Assembly (NCBI GenBank): GCA_963698435.1
Contig: CAVOQV010000017.1
Location: 186,001 to 250,000, forward strand
Length of the DNA stretch: 64,000 nt
DNA from: Sva-07 sp963698435
GTDB taxonomy: Bacteria > Actinomycetota > Acidimicrobiia > Acidimicrobiales > Ilumatobacteraceae
Direction of reading: 5' to 3'
The notes beneath the pieces are model-generated. The model saw nothing but the letters and a program-made list of their open reading frames with translations. It made no database searches and was not told the DNA's origin. Shown here piece after piece: positions 1 through 7,556 of the stretch. Made by a program: the position numbers and the translations under genes. How positions within the stretch are numbered: the stretch's first letter is position 1; each line of letters starts with the position of its first letter.

Positions 1-2
1 CT

Positions 3-1242
3 TGGGTGGCGACCAGCATCACCCTCGTTGCACTGCTCGGTCACAAGGCACCCTGGGCCCCAGCCGTACGTTCCCAGCGCCTCACGGCACGGAGCTTCTT
101 CATCGGCGACCTGGTATTGCTGCTCGGCGTCATCGTCGCCGTTGTGCTGACCGGCGACCTCGATCTGCGCGACATCGGAGCGGAGGCCGCAGCACTCGAC
201 GCCGAATCGGTCGGCTCTCTGAACGCGCTCACCCTCGTCGCGCTGTGTCTCGTGGTCGCGGGCGTCGCCAGGTCGGCTCTCGTGCCACTCCACGCCTGGT
301 TGCCCTCCACGCTGGCCGCGCCGACACCGGTCTCCGCACTGTTGCACGCCGGGGTCGTCAACGGCGCCGGCGTGTTGCTCATCCGTTTCTCGCCCGTCTT
401 CGCGTCGTCGGTCAGCGCCATGGCCCTCGCCTTCGCCATCGGGATCACCACCGCCCTGTTCGCCACTGCCGTCATGCTCGTACGCACCGACGTCAAGGGC
501 GGCCTGGTCTGGTCGACGTCAGGTCAGATGGGCTTCATGGTCATGCAGCTCGGTGTCGGCGCCTTCGCCGCAGCCCTCTTCCACATCGTCGGACACGCCC
601 TCTACAAAGCGGCCATGTTCCTCGGCGCCGGTGGCGCCATCTCGGCCCACAGTCGTCAGGCGCAGCGGCCCCATCTCGGCCGAGCCGACGAGCGAGTGCT
701 GCCGCGCGTCGGCGACCCGTTTGGTCGTCGGGCTGCTCGCGCCGCTGGCCGCCTTCGCCTTGGCGCTGTGGGTCATCGACCCGCACCTCACCGCGGCGGC
801 CACGATCCTGATCGTGGTGTTCGGCGCGCTCTCGGTCGGCAGGGCTGCGAACGGCTGGATGTCGGCAGCTCCCTTCCCCGCGACGCGTACGATCGCCACC
901 GCCATCGGCGGCATCGTCGTCGCGACGTTCGGATACGTCGGAGGGATTGCGCTGTTCGAGGGGTTCATCGTCGACGTCGTCCCCTACGACGTGCCCGCCG
1001 CGGTCGGACCGGTCTGGGTTGCCGCGGTCCTTGCGGCGATCGGTGCCGGCGTCGCCATCGTCGCCTTCGCTCCCGGACCCCGCGGAGATGCCCTGCGCCG
1101 CCAGGTGTACGCCTGGCTGCTGAGCACCAGCACGCCCGTCTCGGGCGGCCGCGCCGATGCCGCCGTCCCACCGACACCCCGGTCGGCCGCACCGACCACC
1201 AGCCCCACCGCCGAACTCGCCACTGCAGGAGACCCCGCATGA
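3..1242 (+). CDS. dabB: DabB-like proton-conducting membrane subunit of the DAB inorganic-carbon pump (5' partial, frameshifted)
   Basis: Membrane partner of DabA. It belongs to the NuoL/Mrp antiporter superfamily and is thought to couple cation flow to CO2 hydration in the cytoplasm. The visible part has several hydrophobic helices and the superfamily signatures LVPLHAWLPSTL, PTPVSALLHAG and GHALYKAAMFL, with conserved Lys and His residues. The 5' end lies outside the window. The protein runs in one frame to about base 665 and continues in the next forward frame (LVVGLLAPLAAFALALWV and further helices) to the TGA at 1240-1242, so one base appears to be extra near the GC run at 660-672. The stop overlaps the dabA start as ATGA, so the two are probably translationally coupled. 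Family call is firm; the break may be a sequencing error. Confidence 0.85.
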
Positions 1243-3851
1243 GCACCACGACCTCCCCGACGCTGTCTCCGAGCGAGCGCAGCCGACTCGTTGCCGACGT
1301 TGCGACCGCTGGTTCGATCGCGGCGCCGTACTGGCCACTGACGGCATTCGTCGCCGTCAACCCGCTCGGTGGACTGACCGATCTCCCGTTCGCCGAGGCC
1401 ACAGCAGAGGCCCGCAACTGGTTCGGCGCCCGAACCCACCTGCCGCTCGGCGCGTACCGAGCGGAACGCTCGCGCGGCACGGTGACCGACGCCGATCTCG
1501 ATCGCGCCATTCTTCGTCACGACCCGACTCTCGCCGAACGCCAGCCGCTCGACCTCGGCGGCGTCCGCGTCGACGCCGTCCAACTCGTCCGCTGGGATCT
1601 CGTGAGCGGACCTGTCGGCGACCCGCCACCCCCTCGCCAGGTCGGCGCCGCCGGCTCCGTGCTCGACGAACTCACCATGGGATGGTGCGCAGCGTTCGTC
1701 GACGAGGCTCACACCCCCTGGCAGATGCCGGATCGTGATCGCGGCTTCTACGCGTCGTGGCGCGCAGTCGCCGGAGCCGACCGTCGGCTTGCCGCGGTCG
1801 TCGGCCGTGACGCGCGGGCTCGGCTCGCGGCGCTGCCGGACGATCCTGCCGAACTACTCGACCTCGTACTCGCCGCTCGCAACGTCTCCGACGACGCCCG
1901 CGTCGACGCCGTACGAACCTGGATCCTGCGCACTCCCGGCTGGGCGGGCTTCGCGCGCTGGTGCGACGAGTGGGCCCCCGCCGACCATCCCGGCGTCCGC
2001 TTGCGAATGATCGACCTGGCGGCCGTTCGGGCCGCAATGGATCACCTCGCACCGGAACACCTCGACCTGTCGGGTCCCGCCGAGGCGGCCGCGATCGGCC
2101 CGGCGACGAGCCTCGATCGGCGAGTCGACGCGGTGACCGCACAGTTCGGCGGTGAGCGACACCGCGACTCGATCGCAGATGTCCTCGGCCGCTTCCCCGA
2201 CGACGTGCGCACGGCGATCTGGCTGTCGGCCCATGAGTGGAACTTCCGTGACCGACTGCTTGCGCGGCTGACCGGTCCGTCGCCCTCGGACGGCACCGAA
2301 GCCGCTGGCCGCCCCGACGCTCAACTCGTGTTCTGCATCGACGTCCGCTCCGAGGGATTCCGCCGCCAACTCGAAGCCCTCGGCTCCTACGACACGTACG
2401 GCTTCGCCGGGTTCTTCGGCGTGCCGATTCGCTGGCGGCCGCTGGGCTCGCCGGTTGCTCAAGCACGGTGTCCGGTGTTGGTGTCGCCTCGTCACGAGAT
2501 CGCCGAGGTCGCGGTCGACGACGACGCCGGTTACTTGGCGGCCTGCTCCGCGACGGCCGGCGTCCACGACGCGTTCTACGCGGCCAAGGGTGGCATTGCG
2601 TCGCCGTTCGCCCTCGCCGAGTCCGCTGGCTGGTTCGCCGGACCGGTCGCGGCGGTCCGCACGCTCGTGCCGCCGCGCACGTCCCTCGACACGACCGGTC
2701 CGGTGAAGCGTCCGTGGTGGAAGCCCTTCGGCGCCGCCCCCCGCACCGCGCCGGTCGTCGACGAGATCGCCGGCGCCGACCTGCACGCCGGGCTCTCCTT
2801 GGAAGAGCGGACCCTGTTTGCCGAAGCGATCGTCACCACGATCGGCATGGCCGAGTTCGCGCCCGTCGTCGTCCTGTGCGGTCACGGCAGCGACACCACC
2901 AACAACCCCCACGCTTCGTCGCTCGACTGCGGTGCGTGCGGGGGAGCGCCGGGTGGCGCCAGCGCCCGTATCGCCGTGGCGATCCTGAACGACGCCGAGG
3001 TCCGTGCGGGGCTCGTCGAGCGAGGGATCTCGATCCCCGACGACACCTGGTTCGTCGCCGCCGAGCACGACACTGCCGCCGACACGGTGCGGGTCTTCGA
3101 TCGCGAGGTCATCCCGCCCGCAACGCTGCCGCTCGTGGATGCGCTGCAACGCGATCTCGACACCGCGGGCGAACGCAACGCAGTCGACCGGTCCCAGCGC
3201 TTGCCGGGCAGCGCAGCCCGGGTGCGCGACCGTGGACGCGACTGGGCGCAGGTCCGGCCGGAATGGGGCCTCGCCGGCAACGGCGCGTTCATCATCGGGC
3301 CCCGTTCGATCACGGCAGGTCACGACCTCCGCGGCCGCTCCTTCCTTCACAGTTACGTCGCCGAACGTGACCCTGACGGTGTGGCGCTCGAGACGATCAT
3401 GACGGCGCCACTCGTCGTCGCCCAGTGGATCTCGTCGCAGTACTACTTCTCCACGGTGGAGCCGGAGATCTTCGGCGCCGGCGACAAGATGCTGCACAAC
3501 CCCGTCGGTGGCATCGGCGTGGTCGTCGGCCAGTCCGGCGACCTCGCCGTCGGCCTGCCGATGCAGTCGGTGATGCTGGGTGAACAACGAGCGCACGACC
3601 CGCTTCGCCTGCTCGCGGTGGTGCAGGCCCCTCTCGACCGCATCGAGGCCATCATCCTGCGCAACAGCGGCTTGCGCCAACTGGTCGAAGGCGAGTGGAT
3701 CCACGTCGTCGCCCGAGTCAGCGACAACGATGCCTGGTCGTTCCGCACACCGAGCGGTGGATGGGAGCCGTGGCACCTCGCAGATGCTTCGATGACCGAA
3801 CACCGTACGTCCCTCGCCCACACCGACCTCTCGACGCCCCTGTCGATCTGA
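1239..3851 (+). CDS. dabA: DabA (DUF2309) zinc-dependent carbonic-anhydrase-like subunit of the DAB pump
   Basis: Cytoplasmic 870-residue subunit of the DABs accumulated bicarbonate system, which converts CO2 to bicarbonate vectorially with DabB. The beta-carbonic-anhydrase-like zinc site is visible: C366 and D368 in VFCIDVRSEGFRR, H549 in CGHGS and C564 in DCGACGG. The 15-residue spacing from His to Cys matches characterised DabA (H524/C539). The start is the ATG at 1239, which overlaps the dabB stop by four bases and follows GCAGGAGACC. A PII-like gene follows 11 bp downstream. Length is normal for the family. In a non-phototroph the pump probably supplies bicarbonate to carboxylases; no carboxysome gene is present in the window. 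Confidence 0.93.
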   Translation: MSTTTSPTLSPSERSRLVADVATAGSIAAPYWPLTAFVAVNPLGGLTDLPFAEATAEARNWFGARTHLPLGAYRAERSRGTVTDADLDRAILRHDPTLAERQPLDLGGVRVDAVQLVRWDLVSGPVGDPPPPRQVGAAGSVLDELTMGWCAAFVDEAHTPWQMPDRDRGFYASWRAVAGADRRLAAVVGRDARARLAALPDDPAELLDLVLAARNVSDDARVDAVRTWILRTPGWAGFARWCDEWAPADHPGVRLRMIDLAAVRAAMDHLAPEHLDLSGPAEAAAIGPATSLDRRVDAVTAQFGGERHRDSIADVLGRFPDDVRTAIWLSAHEWNFRDRLLARLTGPSPSDGTEAAGRPDAQLVFCIDVRSEGFRRQLEALGSYDTYGFAGFFGVPIRWRPLGSPVAQARCPVLVSPRHEIAEVAVDDDAGYLAACSATAGVHDAFYAAKGGIASPFALAESAGWFAGPVAAVRTLVPPRTSLDTTGPVKRPWWKPFGAAPRTAPVVDEIAGADLHAGLSLEERTLFAEAIVTTIGMAEFAPVVVLCGHGSDTTNNPHASSLDCGACGGAPGGASARIAVAILNDAEVRAGLVERGISIPDDTWFVAAEHDTAADTVRVFDREVIPPATLPLVDALQRDLDTAGERNAVDRSQRLPGSAARVRDRGRDWAQVRPEWGLAGNGAFIIGPRSITAGHDLRGRSFLHSYVAERDPDGVALETIMTAPLVVAQWISSQYYFSTVEPEIFGAGDKMLHNPVGGIGVVVGQSGDLAVGLPMQSVMLGEQRAHDPLRLLAVVQAPLDRIEAIILRNSGLRQLVEGEWIHVVARVSDNDAWSFRTPSGGWEPWHLADASMTEHRTSLAHTDLSTPLSI

Positions 3852-3862
3852 ACGGAGACATC

Positions 3863-4189
3863 ATGACCACCTGGACCGACCTCCCCGCGATGGCCAAGAT
3901 CGAAGTCGTCGTCGACGGCGACGACGTGCCCGCCATGCGCGACCTCTTCCTCGACGCCGGCGCCACCGGCTACACCGCCGTGTCGGGGGTGTCCGGATTC
4001 GGGCACCACGGACACCATCAGGGCCGGCTGTTGTTCAACGACCGTGCCAGCCTGTCGATGCTGATCACGGTGGTGCCGATCGAACGCGCCGATGGCCTCA
4101 TCGCCGGGATCCGCCGGCTGCTCGACGATCGCCACGGCGTGCTGTTCGTCAGCGAGACCCACGTGAGTCGACCCGACTACTTCACCTGA
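3863..4189 (+). CDS. PII-like signalling protein linked to the DAB pump
   Basis: Protein of 108 residues with the PII fold pattern: an AKIEVVVDGDD strand, a helix (AMRDLFLDAGATGYTAV), the GVSGFGHHGHHQG segment in place of the T-loop, then strand-helix-strand to VSETHVSRPD. It starts 11 bp after dabA behind GGAGAC, so it is probably the last gene of the dabBA operon. PII relatives near bicarbonate transporters (SbtB, CPII) sense adenylate or bicarbonate and gate uptake; I infer the same role. It has a short, His-rich T-loop region and lacks the uridylylated Tyr motif of GlnB/GlnK, so it is not a nitrogen PII. Ligand unknown. Confidence 0.82.
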   Translation: MTTWTDLPAMAKIEVVVDGDDVPAMRDLFLDAGATGYTAVSGVSGFGHHGHHQGRLLFNDRASLSMLITVVPIERADGLIAGIRRLLDDRHGVLFVSETHVSRPDYFT

Positions 4190-4222
4190 TGCGTTCAGCT
4201 GAACCGCTGCGAGACTGACGTC

Positions 4223-4666
4223 GTGCACACCATCATCGACACCGACGCCGTCAACCCTGTCCTCAACGAGATCCTCAAGGCTGAACTGTCCGGGGTGGTG
4301 CGCTACACCCACTACTCATTGGTGATCACGGGCCCGAACCGGCTGCCGCTGGTCGACTTCATGAAGGCGCAGGCGGCCGAGTCGTTGTTGCACGCTCAGC
4401 AGGCCGGCGAGATCCTCACCGGGCTCGGCGGGCACCCCGAGCAGGGGATCGCAGAGATCGACGAGTCGCACAACCACGCCATCGAGGCGATCCTGAAGGA
4501 GTCGATCGCCCACGAACGGCGGGCGCTCGACCTGTATCGCGAGCTGTTGGCGCTCACCGAGGGTGCGTCGATCTATCTCGAGGAGTACGCCCGTGGCCAG
4601 ATCGGCCAGGAGGAACTCCACGTGATCGAGATGAACAAACTGCTGCGCGACTACTCCATCGACTGA
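4223..4666 (+). CDS. Bacterioferritin-like ferritin-family protein
   Basis: Four-helix ferritin-like protein of 147 residues. Metal-site residues are visible in order: a Glu in LKAELSGVVRYTHY, Glu and His in AAESLLHAQQAG (with a preceding Met, as in bacterioferritin), Glu and His in KESIAHERRAL, and Glu and His in QEELHVIEM. The likely role is iron oxidation and storage or peroxide detoxification in the cytoplasm. The start is GTG at 4223; no ATG fits the family N-terminus. It lies 33 bp after the PII gene and 17 bp before a small [2Fe-2S] protein, suggesting an iron-related pair. Whether heme is bound cannot be told from sequence. Confidence 0.85.
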   Translation: MHTIIDTDAVNPVLNEILKAELSGVVRYTHYSLVITGPNRLPLVDFMKAQAAESLLHAQQAGEILTGLGGHPEQGIAEIDESHNHAIEAILKESIAHERRALDLYRELLALTEGASIYLEEYARGQIGQEELHVIEMNKLLRDYSID

Positions 4667-4683
4667 GCGGGAACTCCGAACCC

Positions 4684-5007
4684 ATGGCGACGTCACCGGA
4701 CCTCGGTCTGTGCACCGGCAAGGACTGCCGCAAGGCCGACGGCTACCGCACGGTCGAACGCGAACTGCGGCGAGTGGGTGATGTTCGATCGCTGCCGTGT
4801 CTCGATGTCTGTGACGGCCCGGTGGTCGTGCTCGGGGTCCGCAGCGATGCGCCGGTGGTGATCGAACGGGTCCGCAACCGGGCGCTGACGCTCGAGCTGA
4901 TCGAACACGTCACCGAGGACGCCGAGATGTCGGGTCGCCTGCGCAAACGGGTGCTGACGGGCTCGAAGCGTGCCAAGGCCCGCCGCCGCATCGCCCGCGC
5001 CACCTAG
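4684..5007 (+). CDS. Small thioredoxin-like [2Fe-2S] ferredoxin-type protein
   Basis: Protein of 107 residues with Cys at 10, 15, 39 and 43 (LCTGKDC and LPCLDVC), the pattern of thioredoxin-fold [2Fe-2S] ferredoxins. The C-terminus is very basic (SGRLRKR, SKRAKARRR). It follows the bacterioferritin-like gene by 17 bp. A role in electron delivery for iron release, analogous to Bfd and bacterioferritin, is an inference from position only. The first pair of 40-bp repeats starts 20 bp after its stop. Confidence 0.75.
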   Translation: MATSPDLGLCTGKDCRKADGYRTVERELRRVGDVRSLPCLDVCDGPVVVLGVRSDAPVVIERVRNRALTLELIEHVTEDAEMSGRLRKRVLTGSKRAKARRRIARAT

Positions 5008-5027
5008 GTCCGCGCCCCATCCGTCTG

Positions 5028-5067
5028 CGATGAGCGAAACCGCCGGATCCGGTCGCCTCGCTCATCG
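5028..5067. repeat. 40-bp dyad repeat, pair A copy 1
   Basis: Begins CGATGAGCGA and ends TCGCTCATCG (10-bp perfect inverted repeat), with an inner CCGGATCCGG palindrome. Identical over 40 bp to copy 2, which starts exactly 61 bp further on. It is intergenic, after the [2Fe-2S] gene. Confidence 0.9.
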
Positions 5068-5088
5068 GAAGGTGCTGGATCGGGTCTG

Positions 5089-5128
5089 CGATGAGCGAAA
5101 CCGCCGGATCCGGTCGCCTCGCTCATCG
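5089..5128. repeat. 40-bp dyad repeat, pair A copy 2
   Basis: Exact copy of the element at 5028-5067, in the same orientation and separated by a 21-bp spacer. It ends 11 bp before the stop of the convergent reductase gene, so the pair may also act as a bidirectional terminator. Confidence 0.9.
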
Positions 5129-5138
5129 ATGCGCGGGT

Positions 5139-5546
5139 TTAGGCGGTACGGGCGATGTGGAACGCAGGGATGATGCGGGGAGCGGCGGACGTGATGTACT
5201 CGCCGAACTGGGGCATCAGTTCGGCCTGCGAGCGCAGCTTGGTCTGACCCTCGTCCTCGGGCAGTTCGGTGACGGTCGCCGTGAACGTCTCGGTGCCGTA
5301 CTCGACGGTGATCTCCGGATGGGCCTTGAGGTTGTAGTACCAGTCCGGGTTGTCGGGCGCGCCGCCCTTGGAGGCGAATACGTACAGGTCGTCGCCCTCG
5401 ACGAGTGCCACCAGAGGCGTCTCGCGGAGCTCGCCGGACTTCGCGCCGATCGTGTGCAGGATGACGAGCGGGGCGTCACCGAACTGAGCGGCCTTGCCGC
5501 CGTTGGCGCGGAACTCGGCGATGATCTGGGCGTTCCAATCGTTCAT
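5139..5546 (-). CDS. Deazaflavin (F420)-dependent nitroreductase family protein
   Basis: Protein of 135 residues in the DDN/split-barrel family of F420-dependent reductases of actinobacteria. Family hallmarks are visible: LVILHTIGAKSGELRETPLVAL, then DDLYVFASKGGAPDNPDWYYNL and HPEITVEYG. The start chosen is the Met of MNDWNAQ (5546), because upstream codons look non-coding. Substrate unknown; relatives reduce quinones or nitroaromatics using reduced F420. It is convergent with the upstream genes and divergent from the next gene. Confidence 0.85.
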   Translation of the reverse strand: MNDWNAQIIAEFRANGGKAAQFGDAPLVILHTIGAKSGELRETPLVALVEGDDLYVFASKGGAPDNPDWYYNLKAHPEITVEYGTETFTATVTELPEDEGQTKLRSQAELMPQFGEYITSAAPRIIPAFHIARTA

Positions 5547-5629
5547 GAGCTCGACTGTAGCCGAAGATGGTTGCGGACGCAAATGATACTTGTGGTGTAA
5601 TCATGTAATCCAGGCGTATACTCGCTGGC

Positions 5630-6166
5630 ATGTCCAGCCCTTCTCATGCCGCCATCTCCGATTCCACCATCACGTCCTGGCTGCGGGGCCGCCTGCCCGA
5701 CGCGTGGACGTCGACGCCCGCCGTGATCACGATCGATCGTGATGAGATCACGATCGTGCTCACGGTGGCGGAGCCCCGACTGGGCGACGATGCCTCCGAC
5801 GCTGATCGCGCCGAGGCGGTTGCCGGGCGCATCTCGGGCTTTCGCGAGGAGACTCGCGAGGCGCGTATCCAGATCGCGCGTGAGGCCGAACACCGTTTCG
5901 AGCGCAAGGTCGCCTGGGCTGTCACCGTCGGCGACCGCACCGAACGCTTCACGCACCTCGCTGTTCCGGTGATGACCCGCCTGCGTCAGCCCGAGCGGAT
6001 GGTCCTCGACACGCTGGTGGCGGCCAACGTCGCTCGCTCGCGAGCCGACGCCCTCGCCTGGTGCGTGCGTCTCGTCGGCGAACACACCGGCGACTGGCTG
6101 TCCGAGCTGCGCGAGGCCATGCAGGCAGTCGATCGACTGCGAGCCGAGGGTCCCTCACCGGTGTGA
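5630..6166 (+). CDS. Uncharacterised actinobacterial protein
   Basis: I do not recognise this 178-residue protein. It has no signal peptide or membrane segment. The middle is charged (FREETREARIQIAREAEHRFERKVAWAV), followed by a strand-rich part (TVGDRTERFTHLAVPVMTRLR) and a helical C-terminus (LVAANVARSRADALAWCVRLVGEH). Start is ATG 5630, preceded by an AT-rich stretch (5580-5625) unlike the surrounding GC-rich DNA, which probably holds its promoter. It is divergent from the F420 reductase. Codon use is normal, which supports a real gene. Confidence 0.7.
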   Translation: MSSPSHAAISDSTITSWLRGRLPDAWTSTPAVITIDRDEITIVLTVAEPRLGDDASDADRAEAVAGRISGFREETREARIQIAREAEHRFERKVAWAVTVGDRTERFTHLAVPVMTRLRQPERMVLDTLVAANVARSRADALAWCVRLVGEHTGDWLSELREAMQAVDRLRAEGPSPV

Positions 6167-6462
6167 CGGTTCGCGTACCGAGGGGGGTGCCTGCGCAAGG
6201 CTGGGTGCACGAGCACCCGGTTGGGCGTCGGACGCTGAACGTCTTGCCTCGTCGAAGGCGCGCTCGTTGTTGAATCCGGCGCGCCGCCCCGTCCGGCCTG
6301 CCGTTCGGGCCGGGACGATTCGATGCGCTTGTCGTCGCGTCGATGCTCGGTGATCTGCAGGCGGTCGGCGAACCGACCGGCTTGCGGCTCGACCGTGTCC
6401 GTGGCTGGGCCTGGGAGGACCGCTCGCCTCGAGCGGTGTGCCCGACGGCCTGATCCCGGCGA
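6167..6462. other. 296-bp gap without a convincing gene
   Basis: No ORF with a start and family resemblance covers this stretch. Bases 6274-6454 are open on the plus strand with protein-like composition (FDALVVASMLGDLQ...) but lack a start codon; a TGA lies just upstream. On the minus strand the region is also open. It could hold a decayed gene fragment or an extended 3' region of the convergent ppk2 gene. Confidence 0.4.
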
Positions 6463-7269
6463 TCAGTCGTCGATGTGAAGTTCGTCGGCCGGGCGCACCA
6501 CATGGGGGTCCGCAGCATCGACGGCACCGTGGTCCTTGTGCTCGTAGTCGAGGCGATCGAGCACCGCCCGAATGCTGTTCAGCCGGGCCCGGCGCTTGTC
6601 GTTGGAGTTGACGACGGTCCATGGCGCAGGCCGGGAGCTGCTGGCTCGCAACATGTCGTTGCGAGCCGCGCTGTATTCGTCGTACAACTCGATGCCCGCT
6701 TCGTCGATCGGCGAGAGCTTCCATTGGCGCAGCGGGTCGCTCCGGCGCTGCTCGAAGCGCTCTCGCTGGTTGTCCCGCGAGACCGTGAACCACAGTTTGA
6801 ACAAACTGATCCCGCTGTTGACGAGCGACTGCTCGAACGCCGGCACCTGGCGCATGAACTCCGCGTACTCGTCGTCGGTGCAGAACCCCATGACCCGTTC
6901 GACGCCGGCTCGGTTGTACCACGACCGGTCGAACAACACGATCTCACCGGCGGACGGGAGGTGCGCCACGTATCGCTGGAAGTACCATTGTGTCCGCTCG
7001 GCGTCGGTGGGCTTGGCGAGCGCGACGGTTCGAGCTCCGCGCGGGTTGAGGTGCTCGGTGAACCGCTTGATCGCGCCGCCCTTGCCCGCGGCGTCGCGGC
7101 CCTCGAACAACACCACGATGCGTTCGCCGGTCTCCTGGACGTGGCGCTGTGCCTTGAGCAACTCGATCTGGAGGCGCTCCAGCTCGCGCTCGTAGTGCTT
7201 GCTCGGTGGGCGATCGCCCGGTGGCGGCTGCTCCATCTCGGAGATGGTTCGGGGATGGCGGTGGGTCAT
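6463..7269 (-). CDS. ppk2: Polyphosphate kinase 2 (PPK2) family protein
   Basis: Protein of 268 residues that transfers phosphate between polyphosphate and nucleoside di- or monophosphates. Walker A is GRDAAGKGG (about residues 57-65) and Walker B lies in FDRSWYNRAGVERVMGF; the basic lid and the DPLRQWKLSPID segment are also conserved. Single-domain length fits class I PPK2 (polyP-driven NDP phosphorylation). The start ATG overlaps the stop of the upstream 96-aa gene as ATGA, so it is the last gene of a three-gene operon with a PhyH-type dioxygenase. Confidence 0.92.
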   Translation of the reverse strand: MTHRHPRTISEMEQPPPGDRPPSKHYERELERLQIELLKAQRHVQETGERIVVLFEGRDAAGKGGAIKRFTEHLNPRGARTVALAKPTDAERTQWYFQRYVAHLPSAGEIVLFDRSWYNRAGVERVMGFCTDDEYAEFMRQVPAFEQSLVNSGISLFKLWFTVSRDNQRERFEQRRSDPLRQWKLSPIDEAGIELYDEYSAARNDMLRASSSRPAPWTVVNSNDKRRARLNSIRAVLDRLDYEHKDHGAVDAADPHVVRPADELHIDD

Positions 7270-7556
7270 GGACGCTCCTCTCCAGCTGAGTTGTCGACGC
7301 GGCGCTCGAACACGAACTCGTATTCGAGATAATCGTTGAGGTGTTCGTTGCCGGGGAGCGGCGCGGTGAGCTGCGACGACTGCAGCAGCATCCAGCCGTC
7401 GCGCAGTGCCGCGACCCCGTTCGCATAGGGCGGGTGCGCCTCGGGCAGCGTCGGCCCGAAGCCGTCGGTGCCGTCGTGGAAGGCCCAGCCCACCGTGCCC
7501 GAGTCGAGGGCGGACCCGTTGGCCCAGAGGTACAGGACCTGCTGCCGCTCGGTCAT
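7266..7556 (-). CDS. Small conserved-looking protein between PhyH and PPK2
   Basis: A 96-residue protein that I do not recognise. It begins MTERQQVLYLWANGSALDSGTV; it is rich in aromatic residues, contains GWAFHDGTDGFGPTLPEAHPPYANGVAALRDGWMLLQSS split over likely strands, and ends with acidic and basic residues. No Cys pairs, membrane segment or signal. It overlaps both neighbours by 4 bp (dioxygenase stop with its start, its stop with the ppk2 start), so it is strictly co-translated with them. That supports a real gene and a shared function. Confidence 0.8.
   Translation of the reverse strand: MTERQQVLYLWANGSALDSGTVGWAFHDGTDGFGPTLPEAHPPYANGVAALRDGWMLLQSSQLTAPLPGNEHLNDYLEYEFVFERRVDNSAGEERP

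Noticed and set aside
1854..3821. Long minus-strand ORF (655 codons) opposite dabA
   Set aside because: Arg/Asp/Gly-rich composition without motifs; it mirrors the codon pattern of dabA, a common shadow in GC-rich DNA.
6..3851. Single 1281-residue DabB-DabA fusion
   Set aside because: The middle section (about 670-1238) in this frame is Arg-rich nonsense, while the next frame carries DabB helices and ends with an ATGA overlap at dabA.
5028..5128. CRISPR array
   Set aside because: Only two repeats per locus, no cas genes, and the repeats are palindromic 40-mers found as identical doublets at other loci.
4999..5173. Small ORFs with repeated MSETAGSGRLAHR peptides
   Set aside because: They arise from reading through the 40-bp dyad repeats; similar peptides occur at the other repeat loci.
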